11,782 nt of DNA from Chloroflexota bacterium (GTDB lineage Bacteria > Chloroflexota > Limnocylindria > QHBO01), in assembly GCA_005882055.1 (NCBI GenBank), contig VBGQ01000044.1, forward strand, positions 1 to 11,782, given 5' to 3'. Made by a program: the position numbers and the translations under genes. Every line of letters begins with the position of its first letter. Positions within the stretch are counted from its first letter, which is position 1. The notes below the pieces were generated by a model. That model was not told the DNA's origin and made no database searches. It was given only the letters and a program-made list of their open reading frames with translations. Positions 1-6,894 of this stretch are shown in pieces.

Positions 1-534
1 CATCTGGAGCATCTCGAGGCGCTTCTTCTCGCCGCCGGAGAAGCCCTCGTTGACGTAGCGGCTGGCGAAGGACGAATCCATGCGCAGCAGCGCCATCTTC
101 TCCTCCATCATCCGCCGGAACTTGGCGAGCGGGATTCCGGTGTACTTGATTGCATCCTCCCCTTCCGCGCCCGCCTGCTTGGGATGGTGGACGGCGTTGT
201 AGATGTTGCGCAGGAAGCTCGCCACCGTCACCCCAGGGATGGCGGAGGGGTATTGGAACGCCAGGAACAGGCCAAGCCGTGCGCGCTTGTCGGGCGACAT
301 GCCGATGGGAGTCGGCCCGGCGAGCAGGTCCTGGCCGCGCCAGGTGATGCTGCCGGCGTCCACCCTGTAGTCGGGATGGCCCATCAGGGTGTAGGCCAGG
401 CTCGTCTTGCCCGATCCGTTGGGACCCATCAGGGCGTGCACCTCGCCCTGGCGGACGGTCAGGTCGACGCCCTTGAGGATCTTCTTGCCGCCGATGCTCA
501 CCTCGAGATCGGCAATCACCAGTTCATCGGTCAT
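1..534 (-). CDS. sufC: SufC, Fe-S cluster assembly ATPase (3' end outside window)
   Basis: This is the ABC-type ATPase of the SUF system. In the family it works in the cytoplasm with SufB and SufD and drives the conformational change needed to build Fe-S clusters on the scaffold. The first 178 residues are present. The Walker A motif GPNGSGKTS is at about residues 37-45, a Q-loop FQYP follows near residue 93, and the ABC signature SGGEKKR is at about 166-172. The insert between Q-loop and signature (KYTGIPLAKFRRMMEEKM) is typical of SufC. Walker B and the switch His lie beyond the left edge. The ATG at 534-532 overlaps the TGA of the Rrf2 gene as ATGA, so translation is probably coupled. Family and subfamily are clear; the gene is partial only because of the window edge. 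Confidence 0.97.
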   Translation of the reverse strand, partial: MTDELVIADLEVSIGGKKILKGVDLTVRQGEVHALMGPNGSGKTSLAYTLMGHPDYRVDAGSITWRGQDLLAGPTPIGMSPDKRARLGLFLAFQYPSAIPGVTVASFLRNIYNAVHHPKQAGAEGEDAIKYTGIPLAKFRRMMEEKMALLRMDSSFASRYVNEGFSGGEKKRLEMLQM

Positions 535-1073
535 GAGTCGGTCGTTGTCGCTCCTGCATAGGTTGGTGCTGATTCGCGCGCCAGCGCGGCCGCCTCGACG
601 GCCTGTCGCGCGGCGTGCTCGGCGACCCGCCGCTTGCGAACGGCGGGGGGATAGGGAGGGCCGCCCGCCGATGCGGCCACCTCGGCGAGCGTGGTCGAGC
701 CGAGGGCCTGGTCCAGGGACTCGTGTACGCGCTGGAACAGCTCATGGACGCTGCAGGTCTGCGGGCGATCGCAGGCCTCCAGGTTGTCGGCGCCGGCACA
801 TGGCATCTCGAGCAACGGTCCCTCGAGGATGCGGACGGCGTCGGCCATGTTGATCTGCCCGGCCGGACGTGCAAGCTGGTAACCGCCCGCCTGGCCACGT
901 GTCGCGCTCACCAGACCGGCGCGGCGCAACTGCCCGACCAGCTGCTCGAGGTAGGCGTGCGGCAGCTTCTCGCGGCGCGCGATGCCCGCGAGAGAGACGG
1001 GACCGTCGCCATCGTGGCGCGCCAGCTGGATCAGCAGGCGAATGCCGTACTCGGTGCGCGTGCTGACCTTCAT
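531..1073 (-). CDS. Rrf2-family Fe-S-type transcriptional regulator (IscR/SufR-like)
   Basis: This is a 180-aa Rrf2 regulator, probably a sensor of Fe-S status or redox stress that controls this suf operon. Residues 1-70 form the winged-helix DNA-binding domain. They begin MKVSTRTEYGIRLL and include the characteristic RGQAGGYQLARP wing. Three Cys at 92, 101 and 107 plus His110 give C-X8-C-X5-C-X2-H, the region that binds [2Fe-2S] or [4Fe-4S] in IscR, NsrR and RirA. E. coli IscR uses C92, C98, C104 and H107, so the first gap is wider here. A tail after residue 137 is longer than in the shortest members. A longer frame upstream is open, but the Rrf2 fold begins exactly at the ATG at 1073, which overlaps the Rieske stop as ATGA. 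The stop overlaps the sufC start as ATGA. Which cofactor and DNA site it uses is inference. Confidence 0.9.
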   Translation of the reverse strand: MKVSTRTEYGIRLLIQLARHDGDGPVSLAGIARREKLPHAYLEQLVGQLRRAGLVSATRGQAGGYQLARPAGQINMADAVRILEGPLLEMPCAGADNLEACDRPQTCSVHELFQRVHESLDQALGSTTLAEVAASAGGPPYPPAVRKRRVAEHAARQAVEAAALARESAPTYAGATTTDS

Positions 1074-1411
1074 GCGTCGAGCTCCACCTGGACCTCGTCT
1101 CCGATCTGCCGGGCGACGTACGCATGCACCGGAATCACCGGAGGCAGCGAGAGCACGCGGCCGGAGAAGAGGTCGAAGCGACCGCCGTGACGCGGGCACT
1201 CGACCGCGTTGTCGTCGAGCTCGCCCTCACCAAGCACGCCGCCGTCGTGGGTGCAGACGTTGTCGATCGCACCCCACTCGCCGTCCTCGGTGAGGCCCAC
1301 GCACAGCGAGCGGCCGTCGATCTCGACGACGTGGACCGTCCCAGGCTCGATCGCCGAGGCGCGCGCGACGGTGACGAAGCCACCCACCGCGGCCCGCTCC
1401 ATGGCGGTCAC
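1070..1411 (-). CDS. Rieske [2Fe-2S] ferredoxin in the suf operon
   Basis: This 113-aa soluble Rieske ferredoxin is of the type found between sufD and sufC in many actinobacterial suf operons. Both cluster-binding motifs are intact: C53-T-H55 and C72-P-R-H75, separated by 16 residues, followed by the usual GGRFD stretch and a Pro-rich loop (SLPPVIPV). There is no signal peptide or membrane segment, so it acts in the cytoplasm. It probably carries electrons for cluster assembly or for an oxygenase partner; the actual partner is not shown by the sequence. The GTG start at 1411-1409 overlaps the sufD stop as GTGA, which favours it. An in-frame ATG three codons later (1402-1400) is the alternative. 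The 3' end overlaps the Rrf2 start. Confidence 0.93.
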   Translation of the reverse strand: MTAMERAAVGGFVTVARASAIEPGTVHVVEIDGRSLCVGLTEDGEWGAIDNVCTHDGGVLGEGELDDNAVECPRHGGRFDLFSGRVLSLPPVIPVHAYVARQIGDEVQVELDA

Positions 1412-2679
1412 ACAGCCACCTCCGTCTCGTCGAAGGCCTCAGCGTGACCGATTCGCTCCGCGAGCGCGGCGAGCATGGCGGTGCGCACCGGCTCGACGGG
1501 AATCTTGGCGATCACCTGCTCGAAGAAGCCGCGGACGATCATCCGCTCCGCCTCCCCGGCGTCGAGGCCGCGCGACTCCGCGTAGAAGCGCTGGATCGGG
1601 TCGATGGCGCCGGCGGTTGCCCCGTGTCCGCAGCGCAACAGGTCGTTGGTCTTGATCTCGAGCACGGGGATCGGCTCCGCGCCGGCATTCGGCGAGAGGA
1701 GCAGGTTGCGGCATTCCTGGTAGCTGCTCGACTGGCGCGCGGTCTCCTCGACTCGGGTCACGCCGTAGAAGCCGGCGCGGGCATGGTCGTACAGCGCGGA
1801 GAGGTAGAGCAGGTCCGACGTGGTGTGATCCGCGATCAGGTCCTGCAGGCTGTTGATGTCGATGTGCTGGTCGTCGCCTGCCGCGAGCAGGCCGAGCAGC
1901 AGGCTCGTCCCGCCCTTGCCGGACATGCGCAGGTCCAGGCCTAGCTTGGTGACGTGCGAGCCGACTTCGGTGTTCAAGGTGGTCACCGTCGCATCGGCGC
2001 CAACTTCGACCCGCTGCGCCCCGATGTTCCACACCTGGTCGCCGAGGCGCTGCAGGTTCGCGTATCGCACCCGCGCGCCCGGTAGGGCGTGGATGTCGAC
2101 CGTCCCGCCGAACCATCCTGGCGAGCCGTCAGGCGAGACGAGCTCCTCCATCAGCGTGACGCTGCTCGCCTCGTCGGCGACCACCAGCGTGTGCGGCAGG
2201 AACGTCGCGTCGGCCCGCGGCTGCGTGATTCGCGCGATCAGCGTGCCGTCCACCTCGAGCCCGCGCGGAACGTACAGGAAGGTGCCGCCCGTCCAGCCCG
2301 CGAGCGAGAGCGCCCAGAAGGCGGCGTGTGTTGCGACGCCATCGCCGCGGCCCAGGTAGGGCTGCACCAGGTCGGCGTGCTCGCGGGCGGCCGCCGCGAG
2401 GTCGGTGAAGACCACGCCGCGGTCAGCGAGGCGCGAGTCGGGCAGCTCCGGGCGGAAATCGGCTCCCTCGAGCAGGTCCCCGCTGCGCGGCAGGTCCTTC
2501 AGCGAGACGCGACGCCATTCCTCCTCCTGCCCGGTGGGGAAGGGCGTCTCCAATGCGCGCTGCAGCCAGGATCGGCGCAGCTCGCGAAGCCAATCGGCCT
2601 CGCCCTGGCGGTCGCTGATCCGCCCGATCAGCGCTGCGTCGAGCGGCAACGGCCGGGCTTCGATCACCTCCGCGCCCAT
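1408..2679 (-). CDS. sufD: SufD, Fe-S cluster assembly scaffold subunit
   Basis: This 423-aa protein is a SufD, which in the family pairs with SufB in the SufBC2D complex that assembles Fe-S clusters in the cytoplasm. It has a helical N-terminal region (to about residue 130), then the parallel beta-helix core with the family landmarks GGTFLYVPRG (131-140), LVVADEASSV (165-174) and the DQHIDINSLQDLIADHT segment. The motif C350-G-H352-GAT matches the C-X-H pair of E. coli SufD (C358, H360) implicated in cluster formation. A helical C-terminus (RMIVRGFFEQVI) completes it. Length is normal. It starts 4 nt after the sufB stop, and its TGA overlaps the GTG of the Rieske gene. SufB and SufD are homologous, but the shorter length and lack of the RCDALI motif mark this one as SufD. 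Confidence 0.96.
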   Translation of the reverse strand: MGAEVIEARPLPLDAALIGRISDRQGEADWLRELRRSWLQRALETPFPTGQEEEWRRVSLKDLPRSGDLLEGADFRPELPDSRLADRGVVFTDLAAAAREHADLVQPYLGRGDGVATHAAFWALSLAGWTGGTFLYVPRGLEVDGTLIARITQPRADATFLPHTLVVADEASSVTLMEELVSPDGSPGWFGGTVDIHALPGARVRYANLQRLGDQVWNIGAQRVEVGADATVTTLNTEVGSHVTKLGLDLRMSGKGGTSLLLGLLAAGDDQHIDINSLQDLIADHTTSDLLYLSALYDHARAGFYGVTRVEETARQSSSYQECRNLLLSPNAGAEPIPVLEIKTNDLLRCGHGATAGAIDPIQRFYAESRGLDAGEAERMIVRGFFEQVIAKIPVEPVRTAMLAALAERIGHAEAFDETEVAV

Positions 2680-2683
2680 CGGT

Positions 2684-4099
2684 CTAGCCGACCGCCCCTT
2701 CCATCTGGAGCTGGATCAGGCGGTTCATCTCGACCGCGTACTCCATGGGCAGCTCCTTGACGATCGGCTCGATGAAGCCATTGACGATCATGGCCGCCGC
2801 CTCCGCCTCGGTCATGCCGCGGCTCATCAGGTAGAAGAGCTGCTCAGAGCCGACCTTGGAGACCGTCGCCTCGTGACCGATGGTGACGTCCTCCTCGTCG
2901 ATCTCCATGTACGGATACGTGTCCGAGCGCGCCTCGTCGGAAAGGATCAGCGCATCGCAGCGGACCGTGGACTTGGACTTCTTGCAGCCTGGGTAGACCT
3001 TGATCAGGCCCCGGTAGCTGGTTCGCCCCGTGCCCTGGCTTATTGACTTGGACGTGATCAGGCTCGTGGTATTCGGCGCGGCGTGAATGATCTTGCCGCC
3101 CGCGTCCTGGTGCTGGTCCGATCCGGCGAACGCGATCGAGAGCACTTCGCCGTGAGCGCGCTCACCCATCAGGTAGATCGAGGGGTACTTCATGGTCACC
3201 CGCGAGCCAAGGTTGCCGTCGACCCACTCCATCACCGCGTCCTCGTAGGCGACCGCTCGCTTGGTGACGAGGTTGTAGACGTTGTGGCTCCAGTTCTGGA
3301 TGGTGGTATATCGGACGCGCGCACCCTTCTTGACGATGATCTCCACCACCGCGCTGTGCAGGGACGCGGTCGTGTACGCCGGGGCGGTGCAGCCCTCGAC
3401 GTAGTGCACGCTGCTCCCCTCGTCCGCGATGATCAGCGTCCGCTCGAACTGGCCCATGTTCTCGGTGTTGATCCGGAAATAGGCCTGCAGCGGCAGCTCG
3501 ACGTGGACCCCCTTGGGCACGTAGATGAAGCTTCCGCCCGACCAGACTGCGGTGTTCAGCGCTGCCAGCTTGTTGTCATTGGCCGGGATGACCGTGCCGA
3601 AATGCTCCTTGAAGATCTCGGGGTATTCCTTGAGCGCCTGGTCGGTGCCCAGGAAGATGACGCCCTGCTTCTCGAGATCCGCGCGGATGTTGTGGTAGAC
3701 GACCTCGGAGTCGTACTGGCCGCCGACGCCGGCGAGGTACTTCTTCTCCGCTTCGGGGATGCCCAGCTTGTCGTACGTGCGCCGGATGTAGTCGGGGACG
3801 TCATCCCAGGACTGCACGGCCTTGTCGGTCGGCGCGATGTAGTAGTAGATGTCCTGGAAGTCGATGGGGGCCAGGTTGGCGCCCCAGGTCGGCATCGGGC
3901 GCGCTTCGAAGTGCCGATACGCCTTGAGCCGCAGCTTGGTCATCCATTCCGGCTCGCCCTTGAAGTGGCTGATCCCCTCGACGACCTCCGCGGAGAGCCC
4001 TTTCTTGGCGATGTTCAGGGACTTGGCGTCGTCGTCGTGCCACCCGTACTTGTAGTTGTCCGGTAGCTGGCTGAGGGCTGGGTTGGGAAGGGCCATCAT
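2684..4099 (-). CDS. sufB: SufB, Fe-S cluster assembly scaffold subunit
   Basis: This 471-aa SufB is the main scaffold subunit on which nascent Fe-S clusters form with SufC and SufD. The N-terminal helical part (residues 1-110) is followed by the beta-helix core, with WSGGSFIYVPKGV (186-198), DEGSSVHYVEGC (226-237) and SDQHQDAGGKIIHAAP. C381 and H409-E410 show the same 29-residue C-to-E spacing as the E. coli SufB residues C405 and H433-E434, which bind the nascent cluster, so the active site looks complete. Two adjacent ATGs are present, at 4099 and 4096. The only Shine-Dalgarno-like GAGG (4101-4104) is 1 nt from the first and 4 nt from the second, so the second may be the true start. It is the first gene of the suf operon, behind the operator and promoter at 4109-4195. 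Confidence 0.97.
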   Translation of the reverse strand: MMALPNPALSQLPDNYKYGWHDDDAKSLNIAKKGLSAEVVEGISHFKGEPEWMTKLRLKAYRHFEARPMPTWGANLAPIDFQDIYYYIAPTDKAVQSWDDVPDYIRRTYDKLGIPEAEKKYLAGVGGQYDSEVVYHNIRADLEKQGVIFLGTDQALKEYPEIFKEHFGTVIPANDNKLAALNTAVWSGGSFIYVPKGVHVELPLQAYFRINTENMGQFERTLIIADEGSSVHYVEGCTAPAYTTASLHSAVVEIIVKKGARVRYTTIQNWSHNVYNLVTKRAVAYEDAVMEWVDGNLGSRVTMKYPSIYLMGERAHGEVLSIAFAGSDQHQDAGGKIIHAAPNTTSLITSKSISQGTGRTSYRGLIKVYPGCKKSKSTVRCDALILSDEARSDTYPYMEIDEEDVTIGHEATVSKVGSEQLFYLMSRGMTEAEAAAMIVNGFIEPIVKELPMEYAVEMNRLIQLQMEGAVG

Positions 4100-4108
4100 T
4101 CCTCGGTT

Positions 4109-4126
4109 CGCGAGATATCGCTCGCG
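4109..4126 (-). promoter_or_regulatory. Inverted repeat in the sufB leader
   Basis: Six-base arms CGCGAG and CTCGCG flank a 6-nt centre in the untranslated leader, just upstream of the GAGG at 4101-4104. It could be a leader hairpin next to the ribosome binding site or a second protein-binding site. Function is inference. Confidence 0.45.
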
Positions 4127-4135
4127 GGGTGAATC

Positions 4136-4152
4136 CCGACCAAATTAGTCGG
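4136..4152 (-). promoter_or_regulatory. Candidate Rrf2/IscR type 1-like operator of the suf operon
   Basis: On the minus strand this 17-bp element reads CCGACTAATTTGGTCGG, an inverted repeat with 5-bp arms. Against the core of the E. coli IscR type 1 consensus as I recall it (YYGACTRWWWYAGTCRR) it matches 16 of 17 positions, and 20 of 25 with the flanks. It lies 37 nt upstream of the sufB ATG and downstream of the predicted -10 box, where bound protein would block transcription. The Rrf2 gene inside the same operon is the obvious candidate ligand. The sequence match is seen directly; the pairing is inferred. Confidence 0.65.
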
Positions 4153-4166
4153 TGATGATCGAGGGC

Positions 4167-4195
4167 ATGATCCCCCATCCGCCGCTGACCGTCAA
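4167..4195 (-). promoter_or_regulatory. Candidate sigma70-type promoter for the suf operon
   Basis: On the minus strand a TTGACG -35 box (4190-4195, 5 of 6 to consensus) is followed after 17 nt by GATCAT (4167-4172, 4 of 6). The -35 box overlaps the TGA stop of the upstream reductase gene, so suf can be transcribed independently of it. Transcription would start near 4160, placing the operator at about +8 to +24. GATCAT recurs 12 nt further downstream, so the exact -10 box is uncertain. Confidence 0.45.
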
Positions 4196-5412
4196 TTCGC
4201 GGCTCCCGGATGAGGCGCCTCGTGCACGAGGCGGGCAAGCTCCGTTGCCGTCGCTCGTGACTCGACGAAGGCGCGTGCCTGCTCGACCGGCAACCAGCCG
4301 TTGACGACGGCCAGCTGCGCGACCCGATCCCCGCGCAGGTAGGCGACCGCGAACGAGTCCATCCGCGGATCGCCCAGGACCCGCTCCTCGTCGCGATCTG
4401 GCGCCCAGCCCACGATGTCGACCAACTGCCCGGCAAACTCGGTGTAGACCCATGGCGCCCTCGGAGGAGGTGCGTCGAGCGCGAGCATCCCCAGGGCGGC
4501 CGCCTCGCCACCGTCGCGAGCCGCGTGCCAGTGCTCGACGCGGATCCGCTCCCCGTCGGCGAGAGGATGTGGAGCCCGCGCCACGTCCCCGGCGGCGAAG
4601 ATCCCTGTCGCCGCCGACCTGGCCCCGTCCACGAGCACCCCGTCGGCGACGTCGAGCCCCGCCGCGGCGGCCAGGTCTTCCCGAGGCCGCACGCCGACGC
4701 CGGCGACCACCAGCCCGGCCGGTAGCGCCTGCTCCCCGATCCAGGCTGACCGCCCGTCCAGGCGGCTCGCCGTCGCACCAAAGCGGGGGTCGACCCCCAG
4801 CGCTGCCAGATGCCCGCAGGCCCACGACGAGAGGGCCTCCCCGAGCGACCCAGCCCAGAGCCACGCGGATCGCTCCAGCAGCGTGACCGATGAGCCGATG
4901 GCGGCCAGGGAGGCCGCCACCTCGACGCCGATGAAGCCGCCGCCAACGATGACCACGGGTGCACCGTCGCCCACCAAGGTCGCCTGCCGATGGATCTCGA
5001 TGGCGTCCTCAGCAGTTCGCAGCGTGTGGGCGTTGGGCGCGCCATCGATCCGGGGGATTCGCGGTTCGGCGCCCGTCGCGATCAAGCAACGCTCGAAGGA
5101 GATCGCCCGGCCGTCGTCCAGGCGGGCGAGCCGCCCGCCGACGTCGAGCTCCACCACCGCCACATCGGTCCATAGCTGGACGTGGTGGCGGTCGTACCAC
5201 TCCGCTGGCTCGGCCGCGATGAGGGCCGGGTCGACCTCTCCGCGGAGCAGCTCCTTGGAGAGTGGTGGGCGGTTGTAGGGCAGGGCAGGTTCCTCGCCGA
5301 CGAGGACGATCGATCCGGTGAAGCCACGGCGCCGGAGGGTTCGGGCGCAGCGAGCCGACGCCACGCCACCGCCGATCAGCAGGACATCCGCCGAGCTCAA
5401 GCGGGACGCCAT
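4192..5412 (-). CDS. FAD/NAD(P)-dependent ferredoxin reductase (BphA4-like)
   Basis: This 406-aa flavoprotein is of the BphA4/rhodocoxin reductase type, which passes electrons from NAD(P)H through FAD to a ferredoxin in the cytoplasm. The FAD-binding Rossmann motif GGGVAS is at residues 14-19 and the family motif PYNRPPLSKELL at 45-56. The NAD-binding Rossmann motif VIVGGGFIGVEVA spans about 154-166, and the second FAD contact IFAAGDVA 271-278. The motif RVEHWHAARDGG (291-302) and a C-terminal reductase domain follow. No redox-active CXXC is seen, which excludes disulfide reductases. It lies upstream of sufB in the same direction and ends inside the suf promoter, so the Rieske protein at 1070-1411 is a plausible acceptor (inference). 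The ATG at 5412 directly abuts AGGGAG; a TTG at codon 5, 12 nt from that site, is the alternative start. Confidence 0.92.
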   Translation of the reverse strand: MASRLSSADVLLIGGGVASARCARTLRRRGFTGSIVLVGEEPALPYNRPPLSKELLRGEVDPALIAAEPAEWYDRHHVQLWTDVAVVELDVGGRLARLDDGRAISFERCLIATGAEPRIPRIDGAPNAHTLRTAEDAIEIHRQATLVGDGAPVVIVGGGFIGVEVAASLAAIGSSVTLLERSAWLWAGSLGEALSSWACGHLAALGVDPRFGATASRLDGRSAWIGEQALPAGLVVAGVGVRPREDLAAAAGLDVADGVLVDGARSAATGIFAAGDVARAPHPLADGERIRVEHWHAARDGGEAAALGMLALDAPPPRAPWVYTEFAGQLVDIVGWAPDRDEERVLGDPRMDSFAVAYLRGDRVAQLAVVNGWLPVEQARAFVESRATATELARLVHEAPHPGAAN

Positions 5413-5416
5413 CTCC

Positions 5417-6573
5417 CTACGCGCGATCGGCGGTCGGGACGCCAGCAGCTGCGAGGTCCCTGACTAGCGCCGCCGGCGAAAGCTGTTCCGATAGGAGGCG
5501 TTGAAAGCCGACTGTCTGGCCCTCCATCTCGAGCCACGGGCGAATCAGCCGCGTGCCTCGCGTATACGTGAAGACGTACGTCTTATTGACGGGGTCCTGC
5601 AACACGCGCATCGAGTGCTCGATGCGCTCCGGCGCCACGACGCCGACCTCGGACAGGTATTGGCGCACCTCGCCCTCCCCGCGTCCCTCGTGATGCAGCA
5701 GGATCGCCGCGTTCGAGGTGGCTGCCTGCAGCTCGTTGAGCGATCGGCGCACCGCCGTGGCGGCCTCCCAATCGGCCTGGATGCCTACCCCCTCGCCGAT
5801 ACCGCCTCAGGCGTGTTCATGGTCCGCATGGTCGCCTCGCCGAGGCCCGCCGAGCGGATGAGGGTCTCCTCCTTGACCACATGCTCCGCGTGATGACCCG
5901 GATATGCCTCGTGGGCAGCCAGGAAGGCGACCAGCGTCACTTCGGTGGGCAGGTCTACATTGATCTTGATCTGGCTCTTACCGTGACCAAGGAAACCCGC
6001 CCACGCCCCCCATGGCTCGTCATGGGCCTCCTGCCAGTCGACACCCTCGCTCGGCGGAAGCTGGAGATCGCGCCGGCTCGCGGCGCGAAACCGGGCCGCT
6101 GACGCCTTCACCGCCTCGAGGATGAGGTCCGGCGGGACCCGCAGCCTCCTGCGTAGATCGGCAATTCGCTCGTGGAGGGGGCCTCGACCGGGGAGCGCCG
6201 AGTCGATCCTGTCCCGGGCAGCAGCAAGCTCGTCCTCCGGCACCGGACCGATGGAAACGTCAAAGAGCTCCTCCGCAAGGTCGAGATAGGCGATCTCCTC
6301 GCCGCCGGCCCGCCGGGCGAGTGCACCCATCGCACGCAGCTGCCCCAAGAGCCAGAGACGTCGCCGGTCGGTCGCCGGGTCACTGCCGTCGAGGGCCGCT
6401 GCGAGATCCCGCAATGCGAGCGCCTCGTCATGCAGTTCTGCGGTTAGTGGCTGCGCCTCGGCACGGGCGATCTCGGCCAGCTCCGGTGGCCCGACGTAGC
6501 TGTCCACGAACCCCGGAGAGACGCGTTCCAGCCGCAGCGCTAGCAGCAGGTAGCGTCGGGCGAGCTCGTCCAC
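5417..6573 (-). pseudogene. DUF885-like putative zinc metallopeptidase, split by a -1 frameshift
   Basis: Two consecutive reading frames together form one protein of about 385 aa. The first (6573 to 5785) has HEAYPGHH at residues 221-228, the HExxPGHH signature of DUF885-type putative metallopeptidases. It continues to MNTPEAV and then runs into SARG and a stop. Restoring one base between 5801 and 5800 changes this to PEAVIGEGVGIQADWEAATAV, which continues smoothly into the second frame (RRSLNELQAATSNAAILLHHEG and onward, ending at 5417). IGEG after PEAV is the sort of sequence expected in this family. No signal peptide is seen. The first start is GTG with no well-spaced Shine-Dalgarno site. 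The reductase gene begins 4 nt after the stop, so the two are probably co-transcribed. This is either a genuine pseudogene or a sequencing or assembly error; the short interruption and otherwise intact ends make an error quite possible. Confidence 0.8.
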
Positions 6574-6651
6574 CCCTGAATGCTACGGCCGGTCCCGGCG
6601 GGAGTCAGCCGCGGGGTCGCGCTGCTGCCCTGGTCGCGCTGGTGCCCTAGA

Positions 6652-6734
6652 GGATGCCCCGGTCGTCGAACGCGGCGAACGCCTGGTTGGCCGCCCCGTT
6701 TCCATAGAGCGTGGACCGGCCAGGGGGCCAGGTC
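6652..6734 (-). pseudogene. Possible decayed 3' end of an unidentified gene
   Basis: A minus-strand open stretch between two TAG codons ends with LYGNGAANQAFAAFDDRGIL and a stop at 6652. Nearly all third codon positions of its last 23 codons are G or C, as in real genes here. There is no start codon and no room for a full gene, because the tRNA promoter and tRNA follow on the other strand. The YGNGAA pattern faintly recalls the C-terminus of UDP-GlcNAc 2-epimerases, but that is not enough to name it. It may be chance. Confidence 0.2.
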
Positions 6735-6740
6735 TAGAAT
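6711..6740 (+). promoter_or_regulatory. Candidate promoter of tRNA-Gly
   Basis: TGGACC (6711-6716, 4 of 6 to the -35 consensus) is followed after 18 nt by TAGAAT (6735-6740, 5 of 6 to the -10 consensus). The -10 box ends 11 nt before the first base of the mature tRNA, as expected for a short 5' leader removed by RNase P. Confidence 0.5.
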
Positions 6741-6751
6741 GCGCGGACGCT

Positions 6752-6827
6752 GCGGGAGTAACTCAGTCGGTAGAGTGCTTGCTTCCCAAGCAAGATGTCG
6801 CGGGTTCGAATCCCGTCTCCCGCTCCA
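6752..6827 (+). tRNA. tRNA-Gly (anticodon CCC)
   Basis: A complete 76-nt cloverleaf can be drawn. The acceptor stem GCGGGAG (6752-6758) pairs with CTCCCGC (6817-6823). The D arm is ACTC/GAGT with an AGTCGGTA loop. The anticodon stem CTTGC/GCAAG closes the loop TTCCCAA, giving anticodon CCC, which reads GGG. The T arm has the TTCGAAT loop with one G-U closing pair. The discriminator is U (6824), as in bacterial tRNA-Gly, and CCA is encoded (6825-6827). It stands alone, opposite in strand to both neighbours. Confidence 0.97.
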
Positions 6828-6894
6828 CCCCTCGCTCGACGCACGCCCGAGAGCGCCCGTCGCGGCCGTGGCGAGCGGGGCTCGGAACCCGGCC

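Noticed and set aside
1074..1199. Longer N-terminus for the Rrf2 regulator
   Set aside because: The extra 42 residues are Arg-rich, overlap the Rieske gene and precede the conserved Rrf2 start at MKVSTRTEYG, which also has the ATGA overlap.
3083..4066. A 327-codon open frame on the plus strand
   Set aside because: It lies wholly antisense to the well-supported sufB and its translation shows no family features.
3801..5045. A 414-codon minus-strand frame spanning sufB and the reductase
   Set aside because: It overlaps two clear genes in another frame and would run through the suf promoter. Its Ser/Arg-rich composition is that of a frame shadow.
6828..6880. Possible terminator hairpin after the tRNA (CCCCTCGC with GCGAGCGGGG)
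   Set aside because: The arms are imperfect, the loop is over 30 nt and no T-run follows, so I do not call a terminator.
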